A stretch of 39,065 nucleotides of DNA from Agromyces humi. GTDB taxonomy: Bacteria; Actinomycetota; Actinomycetes; Actinomycetales; Microbacteriaceae. The notes under the pieces were generated by a model. That model searched no databases. It had not been told where the DNA came from and was given only the letters and a program-made list of their open reading frames with translations. Made by a program: the position numbers and the translations under genes. The DNA lies in NCBI RefSeq assembly GCF_009720255.1, contig NZ_WJSP02000008.1, positions 1 to 39,065 of the forward strand, given 5' to 3'. Below, piece after piece: positions 6,917 to 14,201 of this stretch. How positions within the stretch are numbered: position 1 is the first letter of the stretch; every line of letters starts with the position of its first letter.

Positions 6917-7825
6917 GTGACGACGAACCTGAGCGCTGAGAACCGGTACCTGCAACGCCCGAACGGGAAGCTGAACGGCTCGGACCCCAAGCCGCAGAGC
7001 GCCGCAGAAATTTCGCTGCCCGGCCACGGGCAGGATTCCGCGCATGTCACAGGCATGACCTCTGCCACCCCGCAGGACATTCTCACGTCGGAGATCCCCG
7101 ACCTGTGCGTGTTCGACCTTGAAACCACCGGCATCGACGTGTTCGACGCCCGCATCGTCACCGCCTACCTCGGCCGTGTCAACCGACAGAACCAGATCAC
7201 CGGGTCGTACTCATGGCTGGTGAACCCCGGCATCGAGATCCCCGAAGGCGCAGCCGCAGTGCACGGGATCAGCACCGAAGTCGCCGTCCGCGACGGCCGC
7301 GACCCCGCCGAGTCGGTCAACGAGATCCTCACCGTGATCCGCCGCTCCATCAGCACCGGCCGGCCGATCGTCGCCTACAACGCCGCATACGACCTGTCAC
7401 TCCTGAACGCGGAAGCCCGCCGGTACGGGCTCGACCCGATCGACGACTGGGGTGTGGTCATCGACCCACTCATCATCGACAAGAAGGTCGACAAGTACCG
7501 CCGCGGGAAGCGAACCCTCGAGGTGACCGCCGCGCACTACGGCATCACCCTGGAAGGCGCACACGACTCGATGTACGACGCGATCGCCACCGGCGCTGTC
7601 ACCTGGCAGGTGCTCGGGACCATGATCGGGCACCGCGACTTCGGCGACTACCGCCTCTCCGAACTGCACGCGCTCCAGGCGGAGTGGGCCCGGGAGCAGC
7701 AGGAGTCGTTCCAGGCGTACAAGCGCAGCAACGGCGAGCCGGACTTCACCGTGGACTTCGGATGGCCTGAGCGCGACCCTCGCACTCCGTCGACGGAGGA
7801 GAAGGTCGTCTCGGCAGCAGCCTGA
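6917..7825 (+). CDS. DnaQ-family 3'-5' exonuclease with N-terminal tag
   Basis: 302 residues from GTG 6917, or 256 from ATG 7055 in the same frame. Each start has its own motif copy 8 or 7 nt upstream and no Shine-Dalgarno. The domain shows Exo I 'FDLETTG', Exo II 'IVAYNAAYDLSLL' and Exo III 'GAHDSMYDA' (HxxxxD), so the DEDDh active site is complete. This is the proofreading/RNase T type of 3'-5' exonuclease. The first 46 residues of the long form hold the shared tag (NGKLNGSDPKPQSAAEISL) seen in six later proteins, which supports the longer start. It is followed by a terminator and a convergent gene. The substrate (DNA or RNA) cannot be told. Confidence 0.85.
   Translation: MTTNLSAENRYLQRPNGKLNGSDPKPQSAAEISLPGHGQDSAHVTGMTSATPQDILTSEIPDLCVFDLETTGIDVFDARIVTAYLGRVNRQNQITGSYSWLVNPGIEIPEGAAAVHGISTEVAVRDGRDPAESVNEILTVIRRSISTGRPIVAYNAAYDLSLLNAEARRYGLDPIDDWGVVIDPLIIDKKVDKYRRGKRTLEVTAAHYGITLEGAHDSMYDAIATGAVTWQVLGTMIGHRDFGDYRLSELHALQAEWAREQQESFQAYKRSNGEPDFTVDFGWPERDPRTPSTEEKVVSAAA
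7038..7047 (+). promoter_or_regulatory. CCGCGCATGT motif, 7 nt before ATG 7055
   Basis: An internal motif copy placed to drive a shorter, untagged exonuclease from ATG 7055. The spacing is identical to that at other leaderless starts. Confidence 0.5.
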
Positions 7826-7840
7826 CCTGCTGACCCTGTT

Positions 7841-7877
7841 GAAGGCGCGGCCGCGGATCGTTCCCGGCCGCGCCTTC
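7841..7877. terminator. Bidirectional hairpin between convergent genes
   Basis: A perfect 13-bp stem (GAAGGCGCGGCCG and complement) with an 11-nt loop, between the stops of the exonuclease (plus) and the HA-domain gene (minus). Confidence 0.75.
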
Positions 7878-7881
7878 GGCG

Positions 7882-8418
7882 TCAGTACGAGCCGACGGTA
7901 GCCAGCCGGTTCGCGGGGTTGTTCCGCATCGCCTTGAACATCTCCATCGCGTCGGAGGATGCACCGCCGCGGTCCCAGCCGGACAGGTACTCGTCGAGGA
8001 GGTCCACCCACGCACGGGGGAGACGGCCGTCACGGTTCGCCTTGACCTTCTCGATCACCCACATCGCCAGGGATCGTTCATGCTCGTCCGGGCTGTCACC
8101 GTTCGGCATCCGGTGCTCCTGCGATTTGAACATCGCCACCGCGACGAGCTCCACCTCGAACTGCTCCTGTGCGGACATCTGCCGCCACTCGGGGATCTGC
8201 TGGTCGAGCAGCACCTCACGGTCGGGGCGGAGGTCCCCGACGCGGAGCGCGTCTCGCTGCTTCGCCAGCCACCGGCCGGCCAGCCGCTCGTAGCCGACGT
8301 CGTCCGCCTGCGGCAGACGGCCGATCTCCGCGACCTGGTTCACCGCGTTCCGCAGCGACCACTTCCACTGGTTCTCCGCCTTGATGTCGTTCAGGGCGGC
8401 GTCATTCTCATCGAACAT
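7882..8418 (-). CDS. Helicase-associated (HA) domain-like protein
   Basis: 178 residues from ATG 8418, 7 nt after a CCGCGCATGT motif, without a Shine-Dalgarno (putative leaderless start). Residues about 30-80 read 'GRLPQADDVGYERLAGRWLAKQRDALRVGDL...LLDQQIPEW'. This matches the pattern of actinobacterial helicase-associated domains (GRxP, LGxWLxxQR, GxL, LDxxGW), thought to bind nucleic acid. The C-terminal part is helical ('AWVDLLDEYLSGWDRGG') without a recognised fold. No helicase motifs are present, so it is a stand-alone domain. Its role is unknown. Confidence 0.55.
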   Translation of the reverse strand: MFDENDAALNDIKAENQWKWSLRNAVNQVAEIGRLPQADDVGYERLAGRWLAKQRDALRVGDLRPDREVLLDQQIPEWRQMSAQEQFEVELVAVAMFKSQEHRMPNGDSPDEHERSLAMWVIEKVKANRDGRLPRAWVDLLDEYLSGWDRGGASSDAMEMFKAMRNNPANRLATVGSY

Positions 8419-8425
8419 GCCCCAC

Positions 8426-8448
8426 ACATGCGCGGGTCCGCCGCATGT
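8426..8448. promoter_or_regulatory. Back-to-back divergent motif pair
   Basis: ACATGCGCGG (minus, 7 nt before ATG 8418) and CGCCGCATGT (plus, 8439-8448, before the GTG at 8484) lie 3 nt apart, forming a near-palindrome that serves the two divergent genes. Confidence 0.65.
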
Positions 8449-8483
8449 CTCCCTTCCTGGAACCGAACACCGGAGGAGCAACC

Positions 8484-8705
8484 GTGACCACCAACCCCGA
8501 ACCCATCGCGATCGTCGAAGCCGAACGGGACCTCGCCGCCAACGACCTTCCACCACAAACCGACGACAAAGCCGCTGTGCGCATGGCCTCCGACCGTGGC
8601 CGTATCGGCGCCACCTGGACTTCAACCATCATCACCGGCGCAGTCGTCGGCGTCGTCCTGGCATTCGCGTTCTTCCCCGCGCATGGAGTGGGCGTCGGAC
8701 ACTAA
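8484..8705 (+). CDS. Small C-terminally anchored membrane protein
   Basis: 73 residues from GTG 8484, preceded by GGAGGAG at 8472. A polar, acidic N-terminal region (about 45 residues) is followed by one membrane span (TIITGAVVGVVLAFAFFP) and a short glycine-rich tail. It is probably a tail-anchored protein in the cytoplasmic membrane. Its 3' end contains the motif for the next gene. No family is recognised. Confidence 0.6.
   Translation: MTTNPEPIAIVEAERDLAANDLPPQTDDKAAVRMASDRGRIGATWTSTIITGAVVGVVLAFAFFPAHGVGVGH
8677..8686 (+). promoter_or_regulatory. CCGCGCATGG motif within the 3' end of the small membrane gene
   Basis: It lies 36 nt before the TTG start at 8723, which has its own GAGGAGA. 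Confidence 0.5.
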
Positions 8706-8722
8706 CCCAGCGAGGAGACACA

Positions 8723-9562
8723 TTGGGAGCCGAGACCAGAACCACCAGCAGCACCGGAGCCTCGAAGGGGGTCAAGAAGCAGGCATTCGACCGCATCCCG
8801 CCCCGCGCCCTCAACGAGCTCGCGAAGCTGTACGGTCGTGGCGCCGCGAAGTACGCCCCCAACAACTTCCGGCTCGGGTACGAGACGCCGAAGTCGTTCG
8901 CCGCCGGCCAACGCCACGGGGTGCTCTTCTGGGCCGGTGAGGACTACGACACCGAGACCGGCTGCCACCACATCTCCTCGACGGTCTGGCACTTCTTCAC
9001 GATCATGGAGTCGAACCAGACTCACCCGGCGTTCGACCGCCGCCCGTACGACGCACCGACGCGGGCGCTGAACGCTGCACCGCTTCACACGTCGAAGGTG
9101 CTGTCCCGGGCGCAACCCCCGAAGAACATCCCCACCCCGTACCGGCACGACCTCATCCCGCTTCACCCGTACGCGCGGGTCGCGGAGGTGTTCGGCGCCG
9201 CCCCGGAGATCCTGGAGCTTCTCGGGATCAGCGAGGACGCCCCGTTCATCAAGATCCCGGACAACGTGACCTACGGGACCCTGTACGGGCTCATGCAGTC
9301 GTACGCCCACCTGTACTGGTCCGGGGAGGACCTCGACGAAGCGACCGGGCTGCCGAACCTTGCGTTCGCTGCCGCGTACGGGATGCTGCTTCTCGAGCTC
9401 TCCCTGTCCCGCCCGGAGGCGGACGACCGGTTCCTCCTCGGCGCCCCGCTCGGGTTCGACTCGGTGCCAGCGGCCGTCACGATCCCCGCCCCGAAGGACG
9501 CCCCGTCGGCTCTGTTCGTGGCTTCCGCGAACGCTGATTCGCAGGTATCGCTTTCGGTTTGA
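8723..9562 (+). CDS. dATP/dGTP diphosphohydrolase-like protein, duplicated domain
   Basis: 279 residues from TTG 8723, selected because GAGGAGA ends 4 nt upstream and the domain starts 20 residues in. The N-terminal domain matches the phage dATP/dGTP pyrophosphohydrolase family (DUF5664, MazG-like): 'ELAKLYGRGAAKYAPNNF', 'RHGVLFWAGEDYDTETGCHH' and 'FDRRPYD'. The second half repeats the theme ('GLMQSYAHLYWSGEDLDEA', 'GLPNLAFAAAYGMLLLE', 'DDRFLLG') but has diverged, suggesting an internal duplication with perhaps only one active site. Such enzymes hydrolyse dATP/dGTP to monophosphates and help phages that carry modified purines or need altered pools. Together with thyA nearby, this points to nucleotide-pool remodelling. 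Confidence 0.7.
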   Translation: MGAETRTTSSTGASKGVKKQAFDRIPPRALNELAKLYGRGAAKYAPNNFRLGYETPKSFAAGQRHGVLFWAGEDYDTETGCHHISSTVWHFFTIMESNQTHPAFDRRPYDAPTRALNAAPLHTSKVLSRAQPPKNIPTPYRHDLIPLHPYARVAEVFGAAPEILELLGISEDAPFIKIPDNVTYGTLYGLMQSYAHLYWSGEDLDEATGLPNLAFAAAYGMLLLELSLSRPEADDRFLLGAPLGFDSVPAAVTIPAPKDAPSALFVASANADSQVSLSV

Positions 9563-9586
9563 CAGCCCTCTGATGGCACCTAAACT
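9559..9586 (+). promoter_or_regulatory. Consensus sigma70-type promoter
   Basis: TTGACA at 9559-9564 and TAAACT at 9581-9586 with a 16-nt spacer, overlapping the previous stop. A start near 9593 would place the 9594-9633 hairpin at the 5' end of the transcript. Confidence 0.6.
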
Positions 9587-9593
9587 GAACGGC

Positions 9594-9633
9594 GCCGGGT
9601 AGCGGACCGGCCCCAAAGGTTCCGCTGCCCGGC
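9594..9633 (+). other. Hairpin at the 5' end of the 9666 transcript, or upstream terminator
   Basis: GCCGGGTAGCGGA pairs with TCCGCTGCCCGGC (one G-U pair), 14-nt loop, no U-tract. It either terminates the previous gene or forms a stabilising 5' stem on the transcript from the promoter at 9559. Confidence 0.5.
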
Positions 9634-9665
9634 ACTCACCGTTTGTCAGCCGTGAAGGTCCTCGA

Positions 9666-10001
9666 ATGCAAGACGTTGTCTCAGCAGCGAGGACCCTCGC
9701 GGCTGGCGTGTCTTCAGGGCCTTGGCGCGTCGTGTACCAGGACGCTGCAGGCGGCCGGCACCCGGTGGGGCTCGCCGGGCCTGTGAACGACGTCTTCGAT
9801 GGCGTGGATCATGTCGGCGACGTCTGCGAGTTCCGAACGCGTGACGCCCAGTTCATCGCCGCAGCACGCACGATCGTTCCGCTGCTGGTCTACGAGGTCG
9901 ACCGTCGCGACGCGGAGATCAGGCGCTTGCAGGAACAGGTCGCGCAGCTCACCGGAGCGTCCCCGGACGCCGCCAGGAGCCCGCTGAGACTCGTCTCCTA
10001 G
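9666..10001 (+). CDS. Ead/Ea22-like small protein
   Basis: 111 residues from ATG 9666 (GAAGGTCC upstream). The pattern 'AAGVSSGPWRVV', then 'DAQFIAAARTIVPLLVYEVDRRDAEIRRLQEQ' matches the Ead/Ea22-like theme (GPW, then FIAxAR, then a coiled-coil helix), as does the gene at 410, though the two are not close copies. The function of the family is unknown. The stop overlaps the stop of the convergent gene (CTAG). Confidence 0.6.
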   Translation: MQDVVSAARTLAAGVSSGPWRVVYQDAAGGRHPVGLAGPVNDVFDGVDHVGDVCEFRTRDAQFIAAARTIVPLLVYEVDRRDAEIRRLQEQVAQLTGASPDAARSPLRLVS

Positions 10002-10648
10002 ATCTTGCCGGTCGCGGCCCGCCACGACGCGTTCAGCGCCCGGTAGCGGCGCATCGAAGCGTCCGTCCACCCGTGAGCCTTCTGCAGCTTCGAGACGGTG
10101 TCCTCCTCGCCGAACGACGCGAAGATCATCCACAGCTCCGCGTCGAGCTTCGACGTCTCGAGCGCGCGGCCGCCCTTGGCGAGGTTCACCGTCACCGCTT
10201 CCGCGAGCTTCGGGAGCGCGTCGTACTTCCGCTCCTCCACGACCAGGCGGGCGGCTTCACGGCGGTGCTCGAGCGCCTGCCGGGTGAGGAGCTCCGCGCG
10301 GCCGTCGAGCGCGCCGGCTCGGGCGGGTGCTTCGGCACGGTCCGTCGACGCTTTCGACACGGTCGCGAGGCCGAACGCGCCGACGATGAGGCCAAGCAGG
10401 GCAGTCCAGACGCCTGGGTTTCTCCACCAGTCGGACGCTTCACCGCTGGACCAGATAGCGCCGAGCAGCACCACCGCGGCGCCGGCGACGGTGATCCCGA
10501 CACCGGGGGAGACGACGAAGAGGATGCCGCGTTCACCAGACCGGCGTTCCGCTTCCGCGCGAGCGCGGAGGGCTTCGGCGTCACGTTCGAAGGACCGGGC
10601 TTGCTGGATCTCCACCTCGGATTGGCGGGACTTCGCGGTGGTCGTCAT
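9998..10648 (-). CDS. Two-span membrane protein
   Basis: 216 residues from ATG 10648 (AAGGACCCC upstream). Residues 1-45 form a charged coiled coil (SRQSEVEIQQARSFERDAEA). Two membrane spans follow (VVSPGVGITVAGAAVVLLGAIW and PGVWTALLGLIVGAFGLA), then a long basic/acidic helical cytosolic domain with 'ELWMIFASFGEEDTVSKL' and 'WTDASMRRYRALNASWRAA'. No known family is recognised. The stop overlaps that of the convergent Ead-like gene by 4 nt. It is transcribed from one half of the divergent motif pair at 10692-10713. Confidence 0.65.
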   Translation of the reverse strand: MTTTAKSRQSEVEIQQARSFERDAEALRARAEAERRSGERGILFVVSPGVGITVAGAAVVLLGAIWSSGEASDWWRNPGVWTALLGLIVGAFGLATVSKASTDRAEAPARAGALDGRAELLTRQALEHRREAARLVVEERKYDALPKLAEAVTVNLAKGGRALETSKLDAELWMIFASFGEEDTVSKLQKAHGWTDASMRRYRALNASWRAATGKI

Positions 10649-10691
10649 GGGGTCCTTACAGTGCGGAAGATCGGCGGATGCCGCCCCTGAG

Positions 10692-10713
10692 ACATGCGGC
10701 GAACCGCGCATGT
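10692..10713. promoter_or_regulatory. Back-to-back divergent motif pair, near-palindromic
   Basis: ACATGCGGCG (minus) and CCGCGCATGT (plus) are separated by AA. They face the membrane protein gene at 10648 (minus) and the small gene at 10752 (plus). Confidence 0.65.
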
Positions 10714-10751
10714 GAGTGCTGAAACGAAGAGACGAAGGGTACGTAACTGAG

Positions 10752-10973
10752 ATGACGAAGCACGAGCAGAACCGCGCCACCGACCGCCTCGCCGAACTCG
10801 GCGCGATCGTCGCCGAACTCCAGTTCGGGACCGGACCCGCCGACCCTGTCGAGGTCGCACGCGCGGTCGTCCAGGAGGTCGCGATCTCCCTCCTCCAGCT
10901 CCGCGAACTCGTCGACTTGGACGCCGAGCTCGAACGTCTTCGTTCCGCGCATGGTGTCCTCGCAACCGTTTGA
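10752..10973 (+). CDS. 73-residue helical protein
   Basis: ATG 10752, with GAAGGG 15 nt upstream in a leader that also contains GAAGAGACGAAGG, as seen near 2670. The protein is almost entirely helical, with heptad-like leucines (LAELGAIVAELQ, EVAISLLQLRELVDLDAELERLR), consistent with a small coiled coil. No family is recognised. Its 3' end carries the motif for the next gene. Confidence 0.6.
   Translation: MTKHEQNRATDRLAELGAIVAELQFGTGPADPVEVARAVVQEVAISLLQLRELVDLDAELERLRSAHGVLATV
10945..10954 (+). promoter_or_regulatory. CCGCGCATGG motif upstream of the 10983 gene
   Basis: It lies 28 nt before the ATG at 10983, inside the end of the previous gene, with GAGAGGA as Shine-Dalgarno in between. 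Confidence 0.5.
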
Positions 10974-10982
10974 GAGGAACCC

Positions 10983-11162
10983 ATGGCTGACGGCAACGAC
11001 GCACGTGTCGCCGCGTACGACCGAGCCCGCGCCTCGGGCGTGAGTGCTGAGTCGTTCAACGACATCTGGCGGGCAGCGTTCGCGGCCGGCAGGACAGCGG
11101 GCCCGCACTTCGACAACGCTCCGGCCGTGACCGGCTACCTGACCGGCGCTTCCCGGTCCTGA
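10983..11162 (+). CDS. 59-residue hypothetical protein
   Basis: ATG 10983 with GAGAGGA at -5. The sequence (MADGNDARVAAYDRARA, 'FNDIWRAAFAAGRTAGPHFDNAP') is soluble and helical. The 'F..IWRAAFAAGR' stretch resembles short actinophage proteins of unknown function. Good ribosome binding site, own upstream motif and position between coding neighbours support it. Confidence 0.55.
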   Translation: MADGNDARVAAYDRARASGVSAESFNDIWRAAFAAGRTAGPHFDNAPAVTGYLTGASRS

Positions 11163-11181
11163 GCGGCGGCGACGCACCAAC

Positions 11182-11191
11182 CCGCGCATGT
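11182..11191 (+). promoter_or_regulatory. CCGCGCATGT motif with downstream leader hairpin
   Basis: It lies 39 nt before GTG 11231. A small stem (GGCGCGC/GCGCGCC, 11199-11216) lies in the leader before AAGGAGA. Confidence 0.55.
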
Positions 11192-11230
11192 AGCTCCTGG
11201 CGCGCCGTCGCGCGCCGCCGAAGGAGACCA

Positions 11231-11284
11231 GTGCACACCATCACCCCCGCCCAGGCCGACCGGAGACCCGGCGCCGATGGGTAG
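11231..11284 (+). CDS. 17-residue leader ORF
   Basis: GTG with an excellent AAGGAGA 4 nt upstream, encoding MHTITPAQADRRPGADG. Its end overlaps the ATG of the next gene (ATGGGTAG, 11277). The next gene has no ribosome binding site of its own, so this short ORF probably feeds ribosomes to it. It may be a pure leader peptide. Confidence 0.5.
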   Translation: MHTITPAQADRRPGADG

Positions 11285-11756
11285 GGAGATGCTCGGCTGG
11301 GACGCAGCGCACTGGTACTACCGGTACGCGTGCGAATGGTGCGAACACACAACCAAACGCCACCGCGGCTGGCGCGCCCCAGAGCGGAAGATGCGCCGCC
11401 ATGAACGGAAGAAGCATCGTGGCCAGGAGAAGCCCGCCGCGGCGCTTCCTGTCGAGATGCTCCAGCATGAGCCGGTCGACCTGTCCACCAACACGGTGCG
11501 AATCGGTATCCCCGCCCAGGTGGACGCAGCAGCCGAATGGGCGGCCGTCCGCGCCCAAGCCGCGGAGGTTGAACGCCGACGCCGGGAGGAAGCGCAGCCG
11601 GACGCGACGGCCCTCGCCGCGGCGCGCAGCGCCAGCTACCTCAAGGCTGCGGAGACGATCAAGCGGCGGCAGGCGGAACAGGCGAAACGGGATGCGTTCG
11701 CAGCGGAACGGGAGCGGCTGGCTGCGCTCGAGGCGGCGGGCCAGGTCGCAGCTTAG
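11277..11756 (+). CDS. Basic coiled-coil protein with an N-terminal CxxC
   Basis: 159 residues from ATG 11277, translationally coupled to the leader ORF. The N-terminus is aromatic, with 'YACEWCEHTTKRH', a potential half zinc site (CxxC with later His). It is followed by a very basic stretch (KMRRHERKKHRGQ) and a long charged helix ('ERLAALEAAG'). This suggests a nucleic-acid-binding protein. No family is recognised. The stop overlaps the stop of the convergent gene (TTAG). Confidence 0.55.
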   Translation: MGREMLGWDAAHWYYRYACEWCEHTTKRHRGWRAPERKMRRHERKKHRGQEKPAAALPVEMLQHEPVDLSTNTVRIGIPAQVDAAAEWAAVRAQAAEVERRRREEAQPDATALAAARSASYLKAAETIKRRQAEQAKRDAFAAERERLAALEAAGQVAA

Positions 11757-12286
11757 CTAGCGCCGTCGCCGTCGCCATCGCCGTCTTCCTCGTCCTCTTC
11801 CGCGAGCCATTCCAGCAGCTGCGTGAACGCTGACGGCTGCACACCCGAAGCCTGCTCGATCCGGACACGCTCCTCCCGGGCCGGTGCGTGCTCCTCGCAG
11901 AACAGCTTGTCCCCGACAGTCGTCCAATACGTCCCGACACCGCAGACGTCGCACACCGACCCGATCTCCACCAGGTCGAACACCTGCGACCCGAACTTCC
12001 CGCAGTGCTTGCAGAAGCCGGCGCCGTTCCGGTACCCGCGCGTCTCCCACTCATGACCCGGGCAGCCCGCGTACCGCTGGAACTTCGCCCACGCGGCATC
12101 CTCCGCATCCTCAACCGTCGCACCCTCACCGCGGATGAACGTCCCCTCCGGGAACGCCTCGACGAACGCGGTGCGGTACGAATCGCCGCCGGAACGGCTC
12201 AACACGATGCCGTGACCGCCGCCCTGGATGAACATGCCGGCGGGCCACGGATGGCGGGACTCGACGGTGGTGTTGGCGATCAGCAT
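11753..12286 (-). CDS. Zinc-ribbon-like hypothetical protein
   Basis: 177 residues from ATG 12286, chosen because it lies exactly 7 nt after the CCGCGCATGA motif. Longer frames upstream have no ribosome binding site. The first 80 residues hold 'GGGHGIVLSRSGGDSYRTAFVEAFP' and 'EDAEDAAWAKFQRYAGCPGHEW', a pattern seen in small actinobacterial proteins that handle a Cys/His cluster. Two CxxC pairs follow (FCKHCG, VCDVCG) with a 'CEEH', so one or two zinc ions are likely. The tail is highly acidic (EEDEEDGDGDGDG). Function unknown. Confidence 0.6.
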   Translation of the reverse strand: MLIANTTVESRHPWPAGMFIQGGGHGIVLSRSGGDSYRTAFVEAFPEGTFIRGEGATVEDAEDAAWAKFQRYAGCPGHEWETRGYRNGAGFCKHCGKFGSQVFDLVEIGSVCDVCGVGTYWTTVGDKLFCEEHAPAREERVRIEQASGVQPSAFTQLLEWLAEEDEEDGDGDGDGAS

Positions 12287-12293
12287 GAAGAGG

Positions 12294-12303
12294 TCATGCG
12301 CGG
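12294..12303 (-). promoter_or_regulatory. CCGCGCATGA motif, 7 nt before ATG 12286
   Basis: It overlaps the stop codon of the upstream membrane protein gene and has leaderless spacing to the next start. Confidence 0.6.
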
Positions 12304-12677
12304 TCGGCAGGTCTCCGGAGGCCGACGCTGAGACCGGCGAGCATAAGTGCAAGGAGTCCTTCGACTGGCGCGCCAAGGACGCAGACCATCGGTCCGACTA
12401 TCGAGACAACGACGAAGGTGCACGCAGTCGCAACGCTGGAGGACCGAAGGCTCGCTCCGGAAGCTTTCATGGTCCAGAACGCGGCGGCGGTCCACATGAA
12501 GGGCACCGAGTAGATGTAGGCCGCGCCGATCGGGCTGATAGGAACGTCCCAGACCGAAGCTCCAAAGTCCTGCCAGCCTGATGCTCCCTCCGAGCAGGCC
12601 GCAAACCACAACGCAAAGTGGGTCAGAGAGGCAACGAGAGTGAGGTAGCGGGCGACCGTGGCGGCCGAGAACCTCAT
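12294..12677 (-). CDS. Multi-span membrane protein downstream of thyA
   Basis: 127 residues, ATG overlapping the thyA stop (ATGA), so it is coupled. Four hydrophobic segments are visible: [20 protein letters not shown], '[19 protein letters not shown]', '[19 protein letters not shown]' and '[13 protein letters not shown]'. No family is recognised and there is no sign of transporter motifs. It is cotranscribed with thyA, which may be incidental. Confidence 0.6.
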   Translation of the reverse strand: MRFSAATVARYLTLVASLTHFALWFAACSEGASGWQDFGASVWDVPISPIGAAYIYSVPFMWTAAAFWTMKASGASLRSSSVATACTFVVVSIVGPMVCVLGAPVEGLLALMLAGLSVGLRRPADRA

Positions 12678-13477
12678 ACCGCCACCGCGGCCCGGATCCC
12701 CGGATGCGGTTCGTACCCGATCACCTGCAGGTCGTCGAATTCGTAGTCGAACACGGATGCCCGTTCTGCGAGCTGGAGTTCGGGGTAGGGCCGCGCGTCG
12801 CGGCTGAGCTGCAGCTTCACCTGTTCGACGTGGTTGGCGTAGATGTGGGTGTCACCGCCGGTCCAGACGAACTCGCCGACCTGGAGGCCTGTTTGCGCGG
12901 CGATGAGGTGGGTGAGGAGGGCGTAGGAGGCGATGTTGAACGGGACGCCGAGGAAGAGGTCGGCGGAGCGTTGGTACAGCTGGCAGGAGAGCTTGCCGTC
13001 GGCGACGTAGAACTGGAAGAGCGCGTGGCACGGCGGGAGTGCCATGTTGTCGATCTCGGCTGGGTTCCAGGCGGACACGACGAGCCGGCGGCTGTCGGGG
13101 GTGTTGCGGATCTGTTCGATGACCTTGGAGATCTGGTCGATGGTGCCGCCGTCACCGTCCGGCCATGAGCGCCACTGCTTCCCGTAGACGGGTCCGAGCT
13201 CGCCTTCCTCATCGGCCCACTCGTCCCAGATGGTCACTCCGCGTTCCTGCAACCATCGGACGTTCGAGTCGCCCCGGAGGAACCAGAGCAGCTCGATCGC
13301 GATCGATTTCCAGTGCACCTTCTTGGTGGTGAGGAGCGGGAAGCCGTCCGCGAGGTCGTAGCGGATCTGACGGCCGAACACCGAGTAGGTGCCGGTGCCG
13401 GTCCGGTCGGTCTTGAACGTGCCGTGCTCGAGCACGTCGCGGAGAAGGTCTTCGTACGGCGTGGGGATGGCGTTCAT
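12674..13477 (-). CDS. thyA: Thymidylate synthase
   Basis: 267 residues, the normal ThyA length (264 in E. coli). It converts dUMP to dTMP with methylene-tetrahydrofolate. Visible hallmarks: '[12 protein letters not shown]' (phosphate-binding loop), '[11 protein letters not shown]', '[20 protein letters not shown]', the catalytic '[12 protein letters not shown]' (Cys150), '[13 protein letters not shown]' and 'GDTHIYANH'. All look intact. The start overlaps the previous stop (ATGA), so it is the second gene of a short minus operon. A second thyA on an element secures dTMP supply for its own replication. Confidence 0.95.
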   Translation of the reverse strand: MNAIPTPYEDLLRDVLEHGTFKTDRTGTGTYSVFGRQIRYDLADGFPLLTTKKVHWKSIAIELLWFLRGDSNVRWLQERGVTIWDEWADEEGELGPVYGKQWRSWPDGDGGTIDQISKVIEQIRNTPDSRRLVVSAWNPAEIDNMALPPCHALFQFYVADGKLSCQLYQRSADLFLGVPFNIASYALLTHLIAAQTGLQVGEFVWTGGDTHIYANHVEQVKLQLSRDARPYPELQLAERASVFDYEFDDLQVIGYEPHPGIRAAVAV

Positions 13478-13686
13478 GCGCGCACCGCCAGAAGCTTGTC
13501 GACGATCCCGCGGAACGTGTCGGCGCCGTCTTGGAGTTCGGCGGGGGAGTGTCCGTCCCAGCCTGGGTGGAGCGCGAGCGCGACGGCTTCGTGAAGTTCG
13601 AGGTCGTCGCGGAGTGCGAGGAGGGTCTCGGCGGTCGCTTCGTCGAGCTGGCCGATGGCCTCGTCGACGGCTGAGAAGTCGGTCAC
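13474..13686 (-). CDS. 70-residue hypothetical protein upstream of thyA
   Basis: GTG 13686 with AAAGGAACC upstream. The stop overlaps the thyA start. The protein is helical and acidic: '[40 protein letters not shown]', then '[16 protein letters not shown]'. No family is recognised. A longer frame from ATG 13737 exists but lacks a ribosome binding site. Confidence 0.55.
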   Translation of the reverse strand: MTDFSAVDEAIGQLDEATAETLLALRDDLELHEAVALALHPGWDGHSPAELQDGADTFRGIVDKLLAVRA

Positions 13687-13713
13687 GTGGTTCCTTTCGG
13701 GGTCGCATGGAAG

Positions 13714-13743
13714 ACATGCGGCGGCCGAGGGGATCATGCGCGG
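13714..13743 (-). promoter_or_regulatory. Two minus-strand motif copies before the thyA operon
   Basis: ACATGCGGCG at 13714-13723 and TCATGCGCGG at 13734-13743 both point toward GTG 13686. The nearer copy is followed by AAAGGAACC. Confidence 0.55.
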
Positions 13744-13817
13744 CGAATCTTTTTCCAGCAGCGGCCGCCCATCCCGTACGTTGCGAACCGACCCCTTTGG
13801 ACGAACGGAGCAGAGCC

Positions 13818-14159
13818 TTGAAGAAGCCCTACCTCGCCGTCGCCGCGGCCGCCGCGATCGCGTTGACCGTCACCGGCTGCAGCGGCAGAAGCGATGCGGA
13901 GATCGCCCAGTACGCCCGCGACGCGAACACGATGCACTTGGAGACCCTCACCGACCAGGAGATCGCAGTCGCGGTCCGTACCGGATGCGACCTGGTCGAC
14001 GACGCACCCAACCTCCGCCGGTGGGCTGAGCTCGTGTACGCAGCCCACCCGTTCCTGCTTCGTCCTGAGAGCGCGAAGAACCTCGCGCAGCTCGGCATGG
14101 AGATTCAGTGCCCGGACCTGCTCGCGCAGCTGGGAGAGCTCGACTCGAGCGGCATCTGA
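13818..14159 (+). CDS. Small lipoprotein
   Basis: 113 residues from TTG 13818, chosen because a lipoprotein signal follows at once: [16 protein letters not shown] then the lipobox VTGC. The mature part (about 93 residues) is polar and helical with two further cysteines ([17 protein letters not shown]). It would sit on the outer face of the cytoplasmic membrane. No CCGCGCATG-type motif precedes it in this direction. A TACGTT at 13777-13782 may be the -10 box. Candidate for a host-expressed surface (conversion or exclusion) gene; the function is unknown. Confidence 0.6.
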   Translation: MKKPYLAVAAAAAIALTVTGCSGRSDAEIAQYARDANTMHLETLTDQEIAVAVRTGCDLVDDAPNLRRWAELVYAAHPFLLRPESAKNLAQLGMEIQCPDLLAQLGELDSSGI

Positions 14160-14201
14160 CGCATGTCCCCTTCACGACCGTTCTGGAAGGAGCCTTACTC
14201 G

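Noticed and set aside
4745-7045. 766-codon open frame on the minus strand
   Set aside because: It mirrors the adhesin and SprT-like genes in a high-GC region where antisense frames stay open by chance; low-complexity Arg/Gly/Val composition and no domain.
12674-13717. Longer thyA frame of 347 codons
   Set aside because: The first 80 codons are Arg/Pro-rich shadow of the upstream gene; ThyA homology starts at ATG 13477, which overlaps the previous stop.
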